Origin: Varanus komodoensis
Taxonomy: Eukaryota > Chordata > Lepidosauria > Squamata > Varanidae
DNA: 64,000 nucleotides
Direction: 5' to 3'
Assembly (NCBI RefSeq): GCF_004798865.1
Contig: NW_025336598.1
Coordinates: 29,017,935 to 29,081,934 of the forward strand
Made by a program: the position numbers and the translations under genes. Under the pieces are notes generated by a model. It saw nothing but the letters and a program-made list of their open reading frames with translations. It ran no database searches and was not told the origin of the DNA. Each line of letters begins with the position of its first letter. Position 1 is the first letter of the stretch. Below are positions 23,682 to 36,900 of this stretch, piece by piece.

Positions 23682-24415
23682 GCTGCAGTTGTCTTCTGCT
23701 GCTTATGCTTAAGGGTTGCAGAGGTGTCTCCTTGGCTTGTTCATTCTAAAAGCAGAACTACCAATGCTCAGCTTGTGTTAGTTTTCAGAATGACTGTTAG
23801 CTGACATGCAATTCATGAGGCTTTTGGGTGCTTCAGCACAGTCCTATCTTTCCTCCGGGCATTCGCAATACAGACATCATGCTGTGATGATTATCCCAAG
23901 GCATTTCTAGGCACTTGTTGAGGCTGTGTGCATCTTAACGGTGATGGCCACACCTGGCTGCCTTGCTGAGGTTGATTGATGCTTTTAATGCATACCTCTT
24001 CTACCTCTCTCTCCAGCAGGAGGGTATCTACAATGCAATTCAGAATAGCCTTTTGAAATGTGAAAATCATCCCATGCCTTTTTCGTGTAGATCTTAAGTC
24101 TCTGACCTTCTCTGCTGACAGAGGAAAGGTATGAAACAGTTCAAAGCAGTTGTGGTTCTTACATGCACAGCATCCTTGAAGTGATTGACAGACATTTGGA
24201 TGGAAGCATAGTTCAGTTGTCTTTGGTGTATCTACAATAATAAAAGGGGGGTGTCTGTCTGCCAACAGCTCCATAGCACCAACCCATGAAACCTAGGCAT
24301 GACTCCTAAGGAGGCCCTGTGGGTGTGCGCATGAGAAGGATTTGTTAGTTCAAATGCATTCATTCATTTAATGTTATCTAAATGTGTCCCTGGGAGGGGC
24401 AGCATGCAATAACAT

Positions 24416-24434
24416 CAGCGACCACTAGGGGGAA
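24416..24434 (+). promoter_or_regulatory. Candidate CTCF motif
   Basis: CAGCGACCACTAGGGGGAA resembles the vertebrate CTCF core (CCASYAGRKGGC). It lies between two convergent genes, where insulators are plausible. Motif match only, from memory. Confidence 0.3.
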
Positions 24435-25444
24435 GATATGCCTAACATGCACAGAGCTTGCCGTCTGAGCAGCCTGGGCTAAGAAATATTGCATGCCCAC
24501 TTTTGGGCAGCTCCCCCTGAAGGGAATGGCCTGCAGAACATAGGCAAGTTAGTTTTGGAATACCAACACAATTTATGCTTCATTTCTTCTTCCAGTTACA
24601 TAAAGTACCTCCCCCCACCTCCCTAATTTTTTCTCAGTCCTTCAGAAAATTACATACCCCCCTCGTCTTACTTGTAGAACTTCTTGGCCTTTTAGGCCTG
24701 CCCGCCCACAGGCTGCTCTCCCACCAGAGAATGTGCTTTAAGATAAATAAGGCATATACAGGTTTTGTTATATTATTTTATTGTATTATTTCCTATATAG
24801 AGAACATCTCCTGTTTCCCCCCGTCCATTAAAGATTAAATGGGCTGCCGTCCAATTCATTGCAGCGCTTCCTCCTACCACACACTTCTCTTATTTTTAGA
24901 AATGCATCTTCAAATACGATGGCACTTGTTTTTTAAGCAATTGTCTGGATTTTGGAATTGATCCTTTCGATCAAACTGCTTTGTGGCCATCATTTTGAAA
25001 ATCAAAATATAAATAATGGATGCTTCCTTCATTCTCTCTTCAACTTGCTTTTAAAAAATGTTTGGTTTTGTAATGGCTAGTAAACTGTCAGTGGGGTCAC
25101 TATAGTGCTATTTGCACAGTTAAGAGCACTATACAGCAGCTAGTGTTAAGTAACACATTGTCACATGGATAAAAGAAATGGATGTCTCTTGGAAACAATC
25201 AATTCTTCACTAATTAATCATAGTAGAAAGGAACAAATTTCACATATTTGCCACCATCAAGTAAAGCAATCCATCATTCAGCATTTAGTTCCAGAATGAC
25301 TATCAAATCATGTAGCTTACACTGGATTTTAAAAAGAAGAATATGCACTGAAATTTCACAGGAAATGTAAGCCTGTTTATTTAAAATCTGTATCCTTCAA
25401 CAACCAAAGCTCTTTCTGTATTGTATAAGCTAACATTGATATAC

Positions 25445-25530
25445 AAATACTTACCTGGGAATAAGCCCTATTGAACTCAGAGGAGTTATTTCTGATTAGA
25501 CATTGCATAGGATAGTACTATAAGACCTAA
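25445..25530. repeat. Short dispersed palindromic-type repeat
   Basis: The stretch ttacctgggaataagcccta ... tgaactcagaggagttattt ... gcataggatagtac is the same family as 33625-33668 and probably 9231-9310. Short reptile MITE-like repeat; class unknown. Confidence 0.5.
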
Positions 25531-27647
25531 TCTATACGCAGAGATTTTTAACTAATCCAAGCAAGTGGTGGATTCTGTGCACAGATCTTTCTCCTGGATC
25601 CAAAGAAGCACGGGTAGAACACTTGCATTCAGAACAGCTCCTGTTCTGTCAAACCGGTAATTGCTGCTGTTGATCTGACGGAACTATTGAGCTGTGTCTG
25701 TGTTGAAGGGTGTCTGAAATACTCCCTTCCTCTGTTTCTTCTTCAGTGCTGTCAGACTAGCGATGCTTAATGCTCATCTGTCCACGTGGATGGTTCTTGA
25801 ATCCAGTCACAGGCACCTGCAGCCTGTTGTTACATTCCAGGACAGAGATGCACAAACTTTTTGGCCTCCACTGCTACTTCTGCTGGGCTGGTGGGGGTGA
25901 CACACATGTGCATGCACACACTGCAAATGAGGCAGCACTTGGTCATGCAGCAACACTGTTGTGTCATGTCACATCATCAAGGTGTTTTAGCTTACTCCCC
26001 TTCCTAGCCACCACGGCACAAGCACCAAAAAGAGAGTGCAAAAACACACCAGGCAAGGAGCAGGCTCTTGTGTTCCTGCCAAAGAAGCATCATTCCTAGC
26101 ATATCCCCAGAATGCCCTAGCAAGGTGGTGGGAAGCCTCAAACACTCTTGCTGAGGATGCTTCAGGGACAGACTAGGAGCAAGGCTTCCCTAGCAGAAAC
26201 CTGGAACCTGTTGCTAGAGCTTCCCCCACTCCCTTCCCCATTTTTCACTGAGAGCAGATGCTCGAAGTGCAGACACTGCTGAACAAGGCCATTGGTGGCC
26301 TGTGGGCTGCACTCTTTGCACCTCTGCTGCCCAATCACTGGCTCTCAGGTTAATGACTAGAGAGCTTAACAATGATGGACTTTGTGATTGGTCATTAATT
26401 TCTAGTTCCTCTTTTAGGGTTGTTTGCTTTACCCTATCTGACAGAAACCCACAGCCATATGCCAACCAATCTGCTAGAGTCCTTTACTCCTTGGACAGTA
26501 TAATGGACTATAAACAAGAGACTCATAAGTTAATTATTAATTGTGCAGAAGGACATTATTATGTTCTCATCTCCAGGAGCAATGGAGTTAAACCCTAAAT
26601 TTGCTTGCCAAGCATTTTTATTCTGAAGTCAGTTTTCTGAATTTTTGAAGAAATTCTTAGCAAAGATAGCAATAGACTATACAAGTCTGCACATGGACAC
26701 AAGAAACATAAATGGGGTGAATTTTCTTGTCTATGCTTGCCTCTGCAAGATTTTGGTTTCCCTAGGATAGTTCTGCTTATCTGTAGAGCAGTTAACAAAG
26801 CTCAAAGGGAAGTTAAATGCTTTCTACATTACATTAACTGATATCTTGAAGGTAAACAAGAGAGAGTTAACCTTTTCTCTAAACTGAAAACGATTAGGAG
26901 GTCATGCAACACTAAGGCAACTACATTTGCAGGGTGATTTCATAACCTGATGCCTGATGGACCCCAAATTCTAAAACAGATCTGAAGAAAGCTCCTTAGT
27001 TCTTTCAAGAGTTACTTTGTCCAAGAGGCACCACTGCAAATTGGTATTGCAGAAATTGAGGACTTCTTAAAAAAACAACACAAAACAAAACATAATTTAA
27101 GTCAATATTTTTAGTGCAGGAAGAAGAATGTTTCTTTGAAACTTGGGAGGAAACTAGAAAACATACTCAGACAATTGCTTATGAAGAAGTATCACTACTC
27201 TTCTGTCTAAATCCATTCTCCTGCAGATGCCTATGAAAATAAGTGCATGTTGTCAGATAGATTATTTCATCAATAGTCAAATATCTGTATGTTTAGTTCA
27301 CATAGGTTTGCAAAGATGATATCCTTGTGTGTATCACTGTCCAACTCACAGTCCATATTTCTTCTTTACATACATCAGGTGCATCCATTTCAGATTAACA
27401 AGTTAGAAATCACAAGAGTTCACCAATCTAGTACTTAGGCTGTAAATAAGTGATGAGAGATTGTGGCAGGCCAGGAGAAGAAATGTATTATATGCACAAT
27501 TGCCTTGTAAACTCCAATAACTGTGGTAGGCAAAACACTGAAAATTGGTATTTTTAAAATGTTGAAATATATATAATGTAATTTATCTGATTACCATAGA
27601 TTATTTTGGGAAGTATCTAGTATATTTGGTATTTTCTAGTTTGGGCT

Positions 27648-27720
27648 TGTCAGGACAAAATGAGAGAAAGCTTTGCCATTACATGGCTGCCATTAACAGC
27701 CTGACACCGTTAGAAGAGCT
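27648..27720. repeat. Unclassified dispersed repeat, copy 1
   Basis: aggacaaaatgagagaaagc ... catggctgccattaa ... gcctgacaccgttagaag matches 42785-42860 with few differences. The longer copy at 42779 looks LTR-like. Confidence 0.45.
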
Positions 27721-28664
27721 TTAGACTTAAGTTACAAGTCTTGCTTCCCATGTATACCTTAAAGATGCTGATGGGCCTGTCCTTTGGTGGTACTCTTAGA
27801 TATGCTAATTGTTTACTTTACTGAAGGTTCTTTTTGTACCCCTAGAAATTATTTTTATATAATCAGTTCTGTAAAGATAGATTCTACTCCTGTCTCCAGC
27901 CTTTCAAATGAATTAGTGAAACTTTTTTGGATCTGTTTCATTTAGATTAATCAAATCCTCTTTTTTGGATCTGTTTCCTCTTTTTCCCAGAAACAGCGAT
28001 TCAATCCAGCCGTAGAGATATAATTATGCAGCTGTGGGATTAAACAGTCACCCTTATTATTCCACCCATGACTAAATACATTCCTTACCATATGATACTG
28101 AAGTATAGCAACAGCAACACAACAAATCAAGGGGAACCTCTGTGTCGATGTCAGGAGATGGAATATCTTCACATTCCACTGATGCCTGCTTCTGTATCTA
28201 AATGCAGCAAGTCCAGTGCAGCCAGCATCTTGCCTACTTCCTCCACTAAACTCCTGGCAAACTCTCCTCTGCCATACGCAGTAGCTTGCAATTTTGCTCC
28301 AACACGGAGGGAGGGAGGTGGCAGGTCTGATGAAAGGTTGGGATGGGAATCCAGTGTCTTCAATGCCTTCAGATGTGCTGGCTGTCCACTGCTAGTACAG
28401 AAATCCCAGGTGGAACAGCTTCCCTCACTCTCTGCAAACATACCCACACCTTCTCTAGAGGGTTGGGAGACCCTCCAGAGCACACCATGGGCATGCAAGT
28501 AGGAGACAGAAAAGGAAGTCCTGTTGTACAAGTTGTTGTTGTTAGTCGCAAAGTCGTGTCTAACCCATCGCGACCCCATGGACCACATTCCTCCAGGCCT
28601 TCCTGTCCTCTACCATCCCCCGGAGTCCACCTAAGCTCACACCGACTGCCTCAGTGACTCCATC

Positions 28665-28862
28665 TAGCCACCTCATCCTCTGCCGTCCCCTTCTTCTTTT
28701 GCCATCTATTGTTCCCAGCATTAGGCTCTTCTCCAGGGAGTCCCTCCTTCTCATTAGGTGGCCAAAGTATTTGAGTTTCATCTTCACTATCTGGCCTTGT
28801 AAAGAGCAGTCAGGGTTGATCTCCTCTAGGACTGACCGGTTTGATCGCCTTGCTGTCCAAGG
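28665..28862. repeat. 198-bp stretch repeated across the gap, left copy
   Basis: Identical by eye to 28966-29163, from tagccacctcatcctctgcc to gctgtccaagg. It abuts the gap directly. Probably a false duplication from unmerged contig ends. Confidence 0.9.
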
Positions 28863-28962
28863 NNNNNNNNNNNNNNNNNNNNNNNNNNNNNNNNNNNNNN
28901 NNNNNNNNNNNNNNNNNNNNNNNNNNNNNNNNNNNNNNNNNNNNNNNNNNNNNNNNNNNNNN
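28863..28962. other. Assembly gap (100 N)
   Basis: Exactly 100 Ns, the usual placeholder for a gap of unknown size, inside the BovB copy. Confidence 0.99.
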
Positions 28963-28965
28963 CTT

Positions 28966-29163
28966 TAGCCACCTCATCCTCTGCCGTCCCCTTCTTCTTT
29001 TGCCATCTATTGTTCCCAGCATTAGGCTCTTCTCCAGGGAGTCCCTCCTTCTCATTAGGTGGCCAAAGTATTTGAGTTTCATCTTCACTATCTGGCCTTG
29101 TAAAGAGCAGTCAGGGTTGATCTCCTCTAGGACTGACCGGTTTGATCGCCTTGCTGTCCAAGG
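28966..29163. repeat. 198-bp stretch repeated across the gap, right copy
   Basis: Identical by eye to 28665-28862. Three bases (ctt) separate it from the gap. Confidence 0.9.
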
Positions 29164-29569
29164 GACTTGCAGGAGTCTCCTCCAGCACCACAATTCAAAG
29201 GCCTCAATCCTTTGGCGCTCAGCCTTTCATATAGTCAAGCTTTCACAGCCATACATTGCAACTGGGAAAACCATAGCCTTGACTATACACACTTTTGTTG
29301 GCAGGGTGATGTCTCTGCTTTTTAGTATGCTGTCTCGATTTGCCATAGCTTTCCTCCCCAGGAGCAAGCGTCTTTTAATTTCTTGGCTGCAGTCTCTGTC
29401 TGCGGTGATCTTGGAGCCCAGGAAAATAAAATCTGTCACTACCTCCATTTCTTCCCCATCTATTTGCCAGGAAGTGAGAGGACTGGATGCCATGATCTTA
29501 GTTTTCTTAATGTTGCGTTTCAAACCAACTTTATGGGGACTTCCTTGCTATTTCTAGTTAAAATGGAAT

Positions 29570-30310
29570 TTCAAGCAAACCCAGTGAAGGTTCTGGGGCA
29601 AGAGGTTCTGGGTTCTGGGAAAGTGGATGGAGGCATCCAGTATTCTTTTTCTGGGCAAGGTCCTTGGATGACTCAATTCCATGTCTTGTTGGATGAAGAT
29701 GATTATTTAGTTCAGGCCAGGTTGGGACTGAACCAGTCTTGATTGCCTTGGTGGATGCCCTATCCTGGGAACAAAACAGGGGGACTGGGTCCTTGTTAAC
29801 TGTGCTGAACCTTTCAGCAATATTCAATTCCATTGACCATGGTAACTGCCTGGGGACTTTAGCCGAGGGAGAGGGGTGTATTCCAGTGTGCTGAGTTGAC
29901 TTGATTGTGCACTCCCAGAAAGTGGTGCTGGGTTAAACTGCCTAATGGCCTCTGGGGTTCCTCAGGGCTTTGTTTTCCACCTAAGTTCTTAGCATCTACA
30001 TGAAGCTGCTTGAAGAGGTCACCTGGGGCTTGGAGTGGGCGGGGTCAGGTCTCATCTGACAATACTGTGCTGTCTTTTTGTCGCCTGAGGTTGTGGAAAT
30101 GCAATTGTGATTCCAAGCAAGACAGAGGTGCAGTTGCTCTTGGAAAGACAGCCTCCCATGTCAACATGTGATCATTTCAGATGTCCTTCTGCATGTCCTA
30201 CCAGCAAGGGGGAACATGGGATAAGGCATTCTCTTTGCCAGCACCCTCCTGAGGGTTGGCCTCTTCTTTGTGCAGTTGGGCTGTTAAAATGTTTTTGTTC
30301 CACATGATGT
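29570..30310 (+). mobile_element. L2-type LINE reverse transcriptase remnant
   Basis: Heavily decayed + strand sequence with the L2 RT order: FSNSIDHGNCLGTL-like, WPLGFLRALFST-like, and IYMKLLEEVTWGLEW (compare the family phrase NIYMKPLGEV). Frames are broken by several stops and shifts; old copy. Confidence 0.6.
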
Positions 30311-30334
30311 TTTAGTACTTTCAGTGTATTAGCT

Positions 30335-30580
30335 CAGCACTATTTAAAAAATTAAAAAAAGATAAAGCACCTGGACCAGATGGTCTCATAGTGATGTATT
30401 ACAAATGCTTAGAAGAAAAACTAATGTTGCACTTCAAAGAGTAATGAACTAAATTAATAAAGGGACATCATTACTCCTTTCTTGGGAGGAAGCCCATATA
30501 ACATTGAAGGTAATGATCTCACAACTCTATACTCCTACAGACCTATCTCACTACTAAAATTCATTTTTTAAAGTTTTAAA
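30335..30580 (+). mobile_element. L1 LINE reverse transcriptase fragment
   Basis: Translates as LKKDKAPGPDGL, YYKCLEEKLMLHFK and later SYRPISLL, a classic L1 ORF2 fingers/palm block (KxPGPDG ... YK ... YRPISLLN). Short, with internal stops; truncated at both ends. Confidence 0.75.
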
Positions 30581-32531
30581 ATATTTCACATCTTAAATTG
30601 TTTTCAGTTTTAATGTTAAGCCACAATGTGGGCTTTATTTGGACTGAATAACTACTCATACAGTTGTAATGAATGAATGAACGAGAATAGGGTCTCTAAG
30701 AAGAGAATAGCCATGGGCAATTTCCCATGAGCTTAAAAAAATAAAGAAGGCTGCATTGGACTACTACCAGTATTGAATGCCTTAATGCCCAAATGCAGAG
30801 ATCTTTCTACAAAGGGGCATGTTACATGCATACAATTACATGGAAGAATTTTTTTTACACACACTGCTGTGGAATAGATGCTGGGCTGGGTGTGGGACCA
30901 GATCAGTATAAATTTGGAAGCGACGGAGAGACGGGGTGGATTTTACTGTTGAAGTACAAGAGCACTTGCAGAAGCATAAGGGTTAGCTCTGCAGGGCGCC
31001 AGGGTTAGAAAAGCTGGTTTAGGCCATGCATGGTGAAGCAGATTTTTCCAAACTGTAGAAAGCTATTTCCTCACTTAGCTGCAAAACAACTTGAGGGAAA
31101 TGGAGAAATCAGCTTCAGACAGAGAGCAAACACAGCAAAGCCTCAAAGCATTCTAGAAGAAGTTATATATTTACAGAAGCTCTTCAATCTTTGCATTTCA
31201 AATGATGTTTCAACTATACTATTCATCAGGAACAACTAGAGAACAATTCACAAAGCATAATTCTACATACTCTCATTAAATTTTAAGCACAGTGATTATA
31301 CACAAGGTATACAATAATTCCTAGTGGGCCTTAGGGTAGATAAATGTGTAAGTTCACTTCCCATCTTGTTATTAGGACAATATGTTACTACTATCAAAAT
31401 GTCAAAGAACAGGTTGCAACCATTCTAGTTCTTTGGAACTCTTCCTGGGGCTAGAAAGATGAAAAAAGTGGGAGGAAAACAACTGTTTAGCGCTGACCGT
31501 CATCACTGGGAACCATCACAGCCCTCGACAGACAAGGCTATGAATGTCTGCTACCTCTCCTAATATTGGGAAGCCCATGACTAAGGGCAAGGAGATTCCT
31601 GATGAAGATTCTCTTCCTGCCTTTTTCACTGAATTCTATGGCAGGTCCAAATGACGTTGACGTCCTGTGTTTTCCCACTGCTTCTTCCATTCATTTCCCT
31701 TACTATTAAAGAAGAGGAGCTGGAACACTTGCAGTGTTGCTTAGCCTTCCACCTGTTTCAACATCAGCCAGCCTTTCCCCCTTGTCCTACTTAGTGCTTT
31801 GTTTCCCATCCAGCCCAGGAAGCAATTCTGGAGAACTCAGAGGTAGGCATTTTGTGCCATTTTGGTTGACCTAATGAAGATGTTGCCTTAGTACAGCTTT
31901 AGGAATCTAAATCTGCAAAACTTCTGATAACATTTTACAAAGAAGTCATATGTATGATCTTTTCATGGGTCATTTGAGATGGGCTGACAATATGGACTCT
32001 GACTTAATCAGAAAAGGTACTAATGCTATTTCTATGGAGGGTATCTTCCTTTTCACTATGACACTGAATGAAGGAACTTGAAGGGGTGTCTGCCACAAAA
32101 TGTTGCCGCGTGTAGTAATTCCAGAATATTCTGTTCTCTCCCTGCTCTCAGACTTTCCATTCCCCCTGCAACAGTCTGTCATCATTTTGTGCTCTCAGAG
32201 CACACTGAACTAGGCTGTTCCCCCTCTTACAGTTTTTCTTCTCTTCCTTTTTTTCAAATCTTGTCATTTCCCCAGGCCTTCTTTTGGGTGGTGCTGTTTT
32301 GGCAGTGTAAGAAGGGCACAAGCATGGAGTCTGTGTATAATGTGTATTCACATTATACAAGAGCTTGGAAATCCACTGGGCCAGGCCAGACTGAAAGTTT
32401 GTTTAAAAGAATGGTAAATCATAGACTATGCTTGTTTATGAAATCTTTTTCCCTATAGGATTATTTCCTCTTTCACTTTGTGATATTTGCTGAAGCCCAT
32501 CAAAAGCACAATTAGGGAAGAATAAAAAGAT
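30581..32531. other. Intergenic, no feature seen
   Basis: No recognisable gene or transposon. Chance frames only, the longest being 126 codons at 32078-32458. Confidence 0.45.
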
Positions 32532-32870
32532 AAAGGTAAAGGTTTCCCCATGACGTTAAAGTCCAGTCATGCCTGACTCTAGGGGGTGGTGCTCATCTCC
32601 GTTTCCTAGCCGAGGGAGCCAGTGTTTGTCTGCAGACAGTCTCTGTGGTCATGTGGCCGGCATGACTAAACACCGACGTGCACGGAATGCTGTTACCTTC
32701 TCACCAAAGTGGTACCTTTTTATCTACTTGCATTTGCATGCTTTCGAACTGCAAGGCTGGCAGGAGCTGGGACGGAGTACGGGAGCTCACCCCATCTGCA
32801 GATTCGAACTGTCTGCCTTTCAATCAACCAGCCCAGTGGCTCAGTTTAACCCACTGCGCCACCGCATCCC
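32532..32870 (-). mobile_element. Squamate tRNA-derived SINE
   Basis: On the - strand the head reads ggtggcgcagtgggttaaac ... gattgaaaggcagacagttc gaatctgc (A and B boxes), followed by a body with ggtaccactttggtgagaag and gtcatgccggccacatgac, and a tail cctttacctttat. About 340 bp, essentially full length. A split copy of the same family is at 55840-56630. Confidence 0.8.
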
Positions 32871-33624
32871 TTTAGGAAAAGACTACATTATGCATAATGA
32901 ACACTGACCCAGAATAAAACATGTTTGGGTAGTTAAATGAAGACTTGTAGTTTGAGCAGGGATGCCCAGGGAATCTCTCTGAGGTGGGGTTTCCATTGGA
33001 TTCCCTGGGCTTCACTTCCTGGACTTCAGTTTGTTTTGTGGCACCCCTGAAGGCCCTGAGTTCCTGGTGAGTGTGCCTAGCCTTCGTGGAGGCTCACCAG
33101 GAGCTGAGCCCCTTTCCTATGTGCACTGCAGGCACAGCAGTGAGTGGGGAAGACAGTTGGTCACTGGGAATGGTGGGCATTGTGGTTGCTCGCAGCTCTT
33201 CTTTTCCACACCCTGCAGCTGCTCCTGATGGGGAAGGTTGCTGATGAGGAAGGTTGCTGGTTGCCTAACCAGGGCCCTGAGAATATTCAGACTTCCTCTT
33301 GGCTCAGCTTGCTTTGCAGGACTGAACTGAGCCCAAGGAGAACTGCTTTGTTTACCATTTAGAAGTGTGAAGTGCTAGAAGGGGAGATTCGGAAAGGGTT
33401 CATTCCAACCCTATGTCTCAGGGATTTCTGCTGGCCTATCCATAGCTTGTTCTCTCCAGAACTCTAGGACTTCCCAGAGTCCTTTGCACATATGCAGGAA
33501 GGCCATGCAGCTGGTAAGAGGAACAAAGTGCTACCATAGGGCCACTGACCCAGGGACAGTGGGATCATATGCTGCTGGTAGGAATTACGGGCTTCAATAG
33601 ATGAAGAGCAAATGCAATCGTATA

Positions 33625-33668
33625 TATGTTTGCTCAGAGGGAAGCCCCATTAGGATTCATTCCTAGGT
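33625..33668. repeat. Short dispersed palindromic-type repeat fragment
   Basis: tgctcagagggaagccccat followed by taggattcattcctaggtaa; same family as 25445-25530. A piece also occurs near 43212 (actcagagggaagccccgcc). Confidence 0.45.
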
Positions 33669-33671
33669 AAG

Positions 33672-33958
33672 TGATTATTTATTTATCTAAAGTTTTTATA
33701 TGCCATCCAATACAAAAAAAATCTCTGGACAGCTTACAAACGACAACAAAAACAACCTTGGCCAGGGCGACTTATTTTATATTGTTATTTTTTGCATTTT
33801 AACTTAATGTTTGTATTTTACAAACATTTTAACTTAATGTTACGTTAAGTTAATGTTTTAACTTAATGTTTGTATTTTAACTTAATGTTGTGAGCCGCCC
33901 CGAGGCTTCGGTGAATGGGGCGGCATAGAAATGTTTTAATAAATAAATAAATACAACA
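33672..33958 (+). mobile_element. L2-type LINE 3' tail with short internal tandem repeat
   Basis: Ends gttgtgagccgccccgaggc followed by ttcggtgaatggggcggcat and (AATA)n, the standard L2 3' end. Between about 33797 and 33890 the phrase ttttaacttaatgtttgtat recurs imperfectly, a local duplication. Confidence 0.8.
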
Positions 33959-36900
33959 TAGGATCATGGCAAATATCTTGTTCACATGCAAACACACCTT
34001 GGCCACTTTGGACATGCTAGAAGAGTCTCAGTGTGAACCAGGGTTTAGTTTCAGAAATGCAGAAAATGTAATGTCAGAATTAAAATAGAAACTTCCCCTT
34101 CATGTCTTACCAGGTCGTGTGTATGAGATGATCACGGTATGCATACTGGAGGGTTGTGCAGGGCACAACTATGCCTTGTCCTGACACCCAAAAAAGGATG
34201 ATGAGATTATGTGCATAAGGATGGCACTGATTTGAATTCGCTATTCGTAAATGTATGTGCATGGGTGAAGCATTCCTCAGGAAGGAAGGAAGATTTGTTT
34301 AAATTATTTTTACTCATGTACACACTCCTGCCCACATAGAACTTTCCACTGAACATGAGCCAATGCAAAACCACAGACAAAAACAAGTTAAAATAGGAGA
34401 TGGATACACATTCAAGTAGCAGCAGCATTGAACAGTTAAGACTCAACAGGCTTCCACAATTAAACCCACCAAAGGCTTTAGAAAATAACAGCGGAAGCAA
34501 GGAAACAAAAGGCCCGCTGAACAGGAAGCCTTCATTAAAAAGGAACAAAAGGCAAGGGCAGGTTCTTAAGGAGAGGTAGAAATGTAAACGGCAGGACAAG
34601 CACGCGCATTTTCAACATGGCGATTGAGGGCTGCAGGTCCCTCTTCAAAGTTCATTGTGTTTTAGGCAACTTGCTGCCGCATCCTTCATATATAAAATTT
34701 ATGAATGTCCCAACATTCATAAGGACAAAAAGACTGTATACATAATAAATGACAGTATAATATCACTGAGGAAAGTTTACAAGACATACAACCATGGAAT
34801 AATGAAATATTGTACAATATGGTTCCTACTACCAAATAAATTAAAGACTCCTAGAAAAAAAAGTTTAACAATGTCTAAAAATTCGATCAAACAGATGTTT
34901 TTCCATTGCTTGCATTTCTCAAACATTTTGAACTTGTCCCTGATTACCATTATGAACCGCGCTATGTAGCCCTCCTTACGCAACACTAATAATCTGCTAC
35001 ACACATAAACATGTGGGGCTTGTAAAATGAAGTACTGTTGTGTGCAAAGATATGTGGAATGCGGCATTAATTTAAGACTGGCATGAGAAGAGGAATATAA
35101 AGATATATCTCATACCCTTTCCTAAACATTTTCACACACACATATAGGGGAAAAAGAATTCCAAGAACCCAGGAGACATTCAGTCCATCTAGGCCTTGGT
35201 TGGAGTCTATGGAGAAATGTAAACTGGCTACTTATATATCTCATCAAAAAATAGAAAGTGCATCCTTAAACTCAAAGACATTGATTTGCATGAAATGTGC
35301 ATATGCTAATATATATGTTGGACTCCAAATGAAGAAGCATCTGCATCAGAAATGCAGAACATCTTGCCACAGTGAGAAAGACCTTGACCATATACCCTGC
35401 TTGCCTGTTCAGTTTGCTGTCCCAGTGCTAACTGTTGACGAGTAACCAAGAGCTCCTCATTCTCTTCTGGTGATGTTTCTTTAAATTGGACTGGATCTTG
35501 ACTGTCCTTTAAACAAAGCACAGCCCTCTGAAATGCAGGACTTTAAAAGACCAATTTAGCTGAGGAAGAGTTCACCCACCTCAGGATCCTGTCCTTCTCT
35601 GGAACTACACCTGCCATCTTCACCCATACACACTACCCTTGAAGGAGGCCTCTTCTGCTGTTTGAGAACAGCCATCTCAGTAGGTAGCTTTTTCACCCAA
35701 ATAAAAACATCAGCATGGTTGGCAAACTGTAGTACAAACCTAAAGGATTGTGTCCATTGATTTCTGAAAGGTGGACAGTACTTGGAACTGTGTAATTACC
35801 TGGTTGAGCGAAAGATATTTTTATATCCTTACTGCTCATCACTTAAAAACCCACCAACTTTTGGTGAGAAGGCTGAGCTAACAGCAAGTTATAAGATGCC
35901 TATTAGCAGGAGTTATTTATCCAATCAAAGCTAACTTTTTTTTTTACTTTTAATGGGCATTGCATTTGTATGATATCAGGATCTGAGACATAATTAAGAC
36001 GGTGGCAAAATTTAAGCTATAAATAGCTGTTTACATCACCATTCAGTCATGTCACACTTGTAGTTATTACATGATGAATGTGGTTGCTCTATGAGGCACA
36101 GGATGCTGGGTTGACTAACCTGAGGCGTGTTGCCAACCGGCCTGCCACTGTTACTCTTCTTGTTTTATCATGCTCAGAAATGCAATGGCCTTCCAGCAAA
36201 CCTTCCTTTACTGCATCATGAGGACACCGTGACAGCAGGGAACGTTGCCCCGCAGTGCATCCACAGGCTCTACTGGTTTTCTTGACCAGAACCAGAGGAT
36301 GCAAAACCAAAAGAAATTCGGCGAAGCCAGTTTTGCTGCTTAGCAGCACTTGGGCACTATCCAAGGAAGCTGCCTTCTCCCAGGTCAGGCCATTTGTCCA
36401 TGTTGTCCAAGATGGTTTATTCTAACTGGCTGTGATACTCCACGCTCTCAGGCAGAGAAGAACGTTTTCCATCTCGAGTTACCAGGTCTGGTTCACTGGA
36501 GAATCCAGGGCTGGGGCCTGGGACTTTCTGCATGCGACGCAGGTTGCCCTTCCCCCGAGTTCCAGCCACTCATACGCTGTACCTGGGCACCCCAGGATAA
36601 TATGAGAGGCATGGCTGCTGGTGCAAATGCATGCTCCATGAAAGTGTTTCGTGCTCTGAGTGCAAGTGCAGCACACACACGGTGCTACTTCATTATGGTT
36701 CCATCCCTGGAATAAGGGGCCACCAAGATGGGTGGCTCTATTTGTTTTGCGGGATGCATTCGGCAAGAGGTGTGAGGCTGCAAGCTCAGAATGAAATGCA
36801 GACCTCAGTAGAATGCCTTTTGTCACATTCCTGCAAGTTGTGGCTTCAGCAGCGCAAAACCTCTGTACTGATTGGTTCCCCAGCCAAGCAGCCTGCCACA

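Larger units (their letters stand above)
23682..28526. other. Intergenic, sparse old repeats
   Basis: No gene recognised. It contains a candidate CTCF site at 24416-24434, a short dispersed repeat at 25445-25530 and a copy of an unclassified repeat at about 27648-27720. Frames such as 28068-28502 and 23891-24274 lack any recognised family or conserved splice context. Confidence 0.45.
28527..29541 (-). mobile_element. BovB (RTE) LINE, 5'-truncated, interrupted by assembly gap
   Basis: Read on the - strand it encodes the C-terminal part of the BovB polyprotein: NIKKTKIMASSPLTSWQIDG, SKITADRDCSQEIKRRLLLG, LPTKVCIVKAMVFPVAMYGC, LLQVPWTARRSNRSVLEEI, YFGHLMRRRDSLEKSLMLG, RGRQRMRWLDGVTEAVGV. The 3' terminus is at 28527-28590 (gttgttgttagtcgcaaagt). 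These phrases are near-identical to mammalian and squamate BovB. The copy contains a 100-N gap with a duplicated flank, so its internal structure is unreliable. Confidence 0.9.

Noticed and set aside
28068-28588. Overlapping 144- and 139-codon frames on both strands
   Set aside because: Opposite-strand open frames in the same GC-moderate stretch with no family match; one runs into the BovB 3' end.
28665-29163. Biological tandem duplication inside BovB
   Set aside because: Perfect identity directly bordering a 100-N gap points to an assembly artefact instead.
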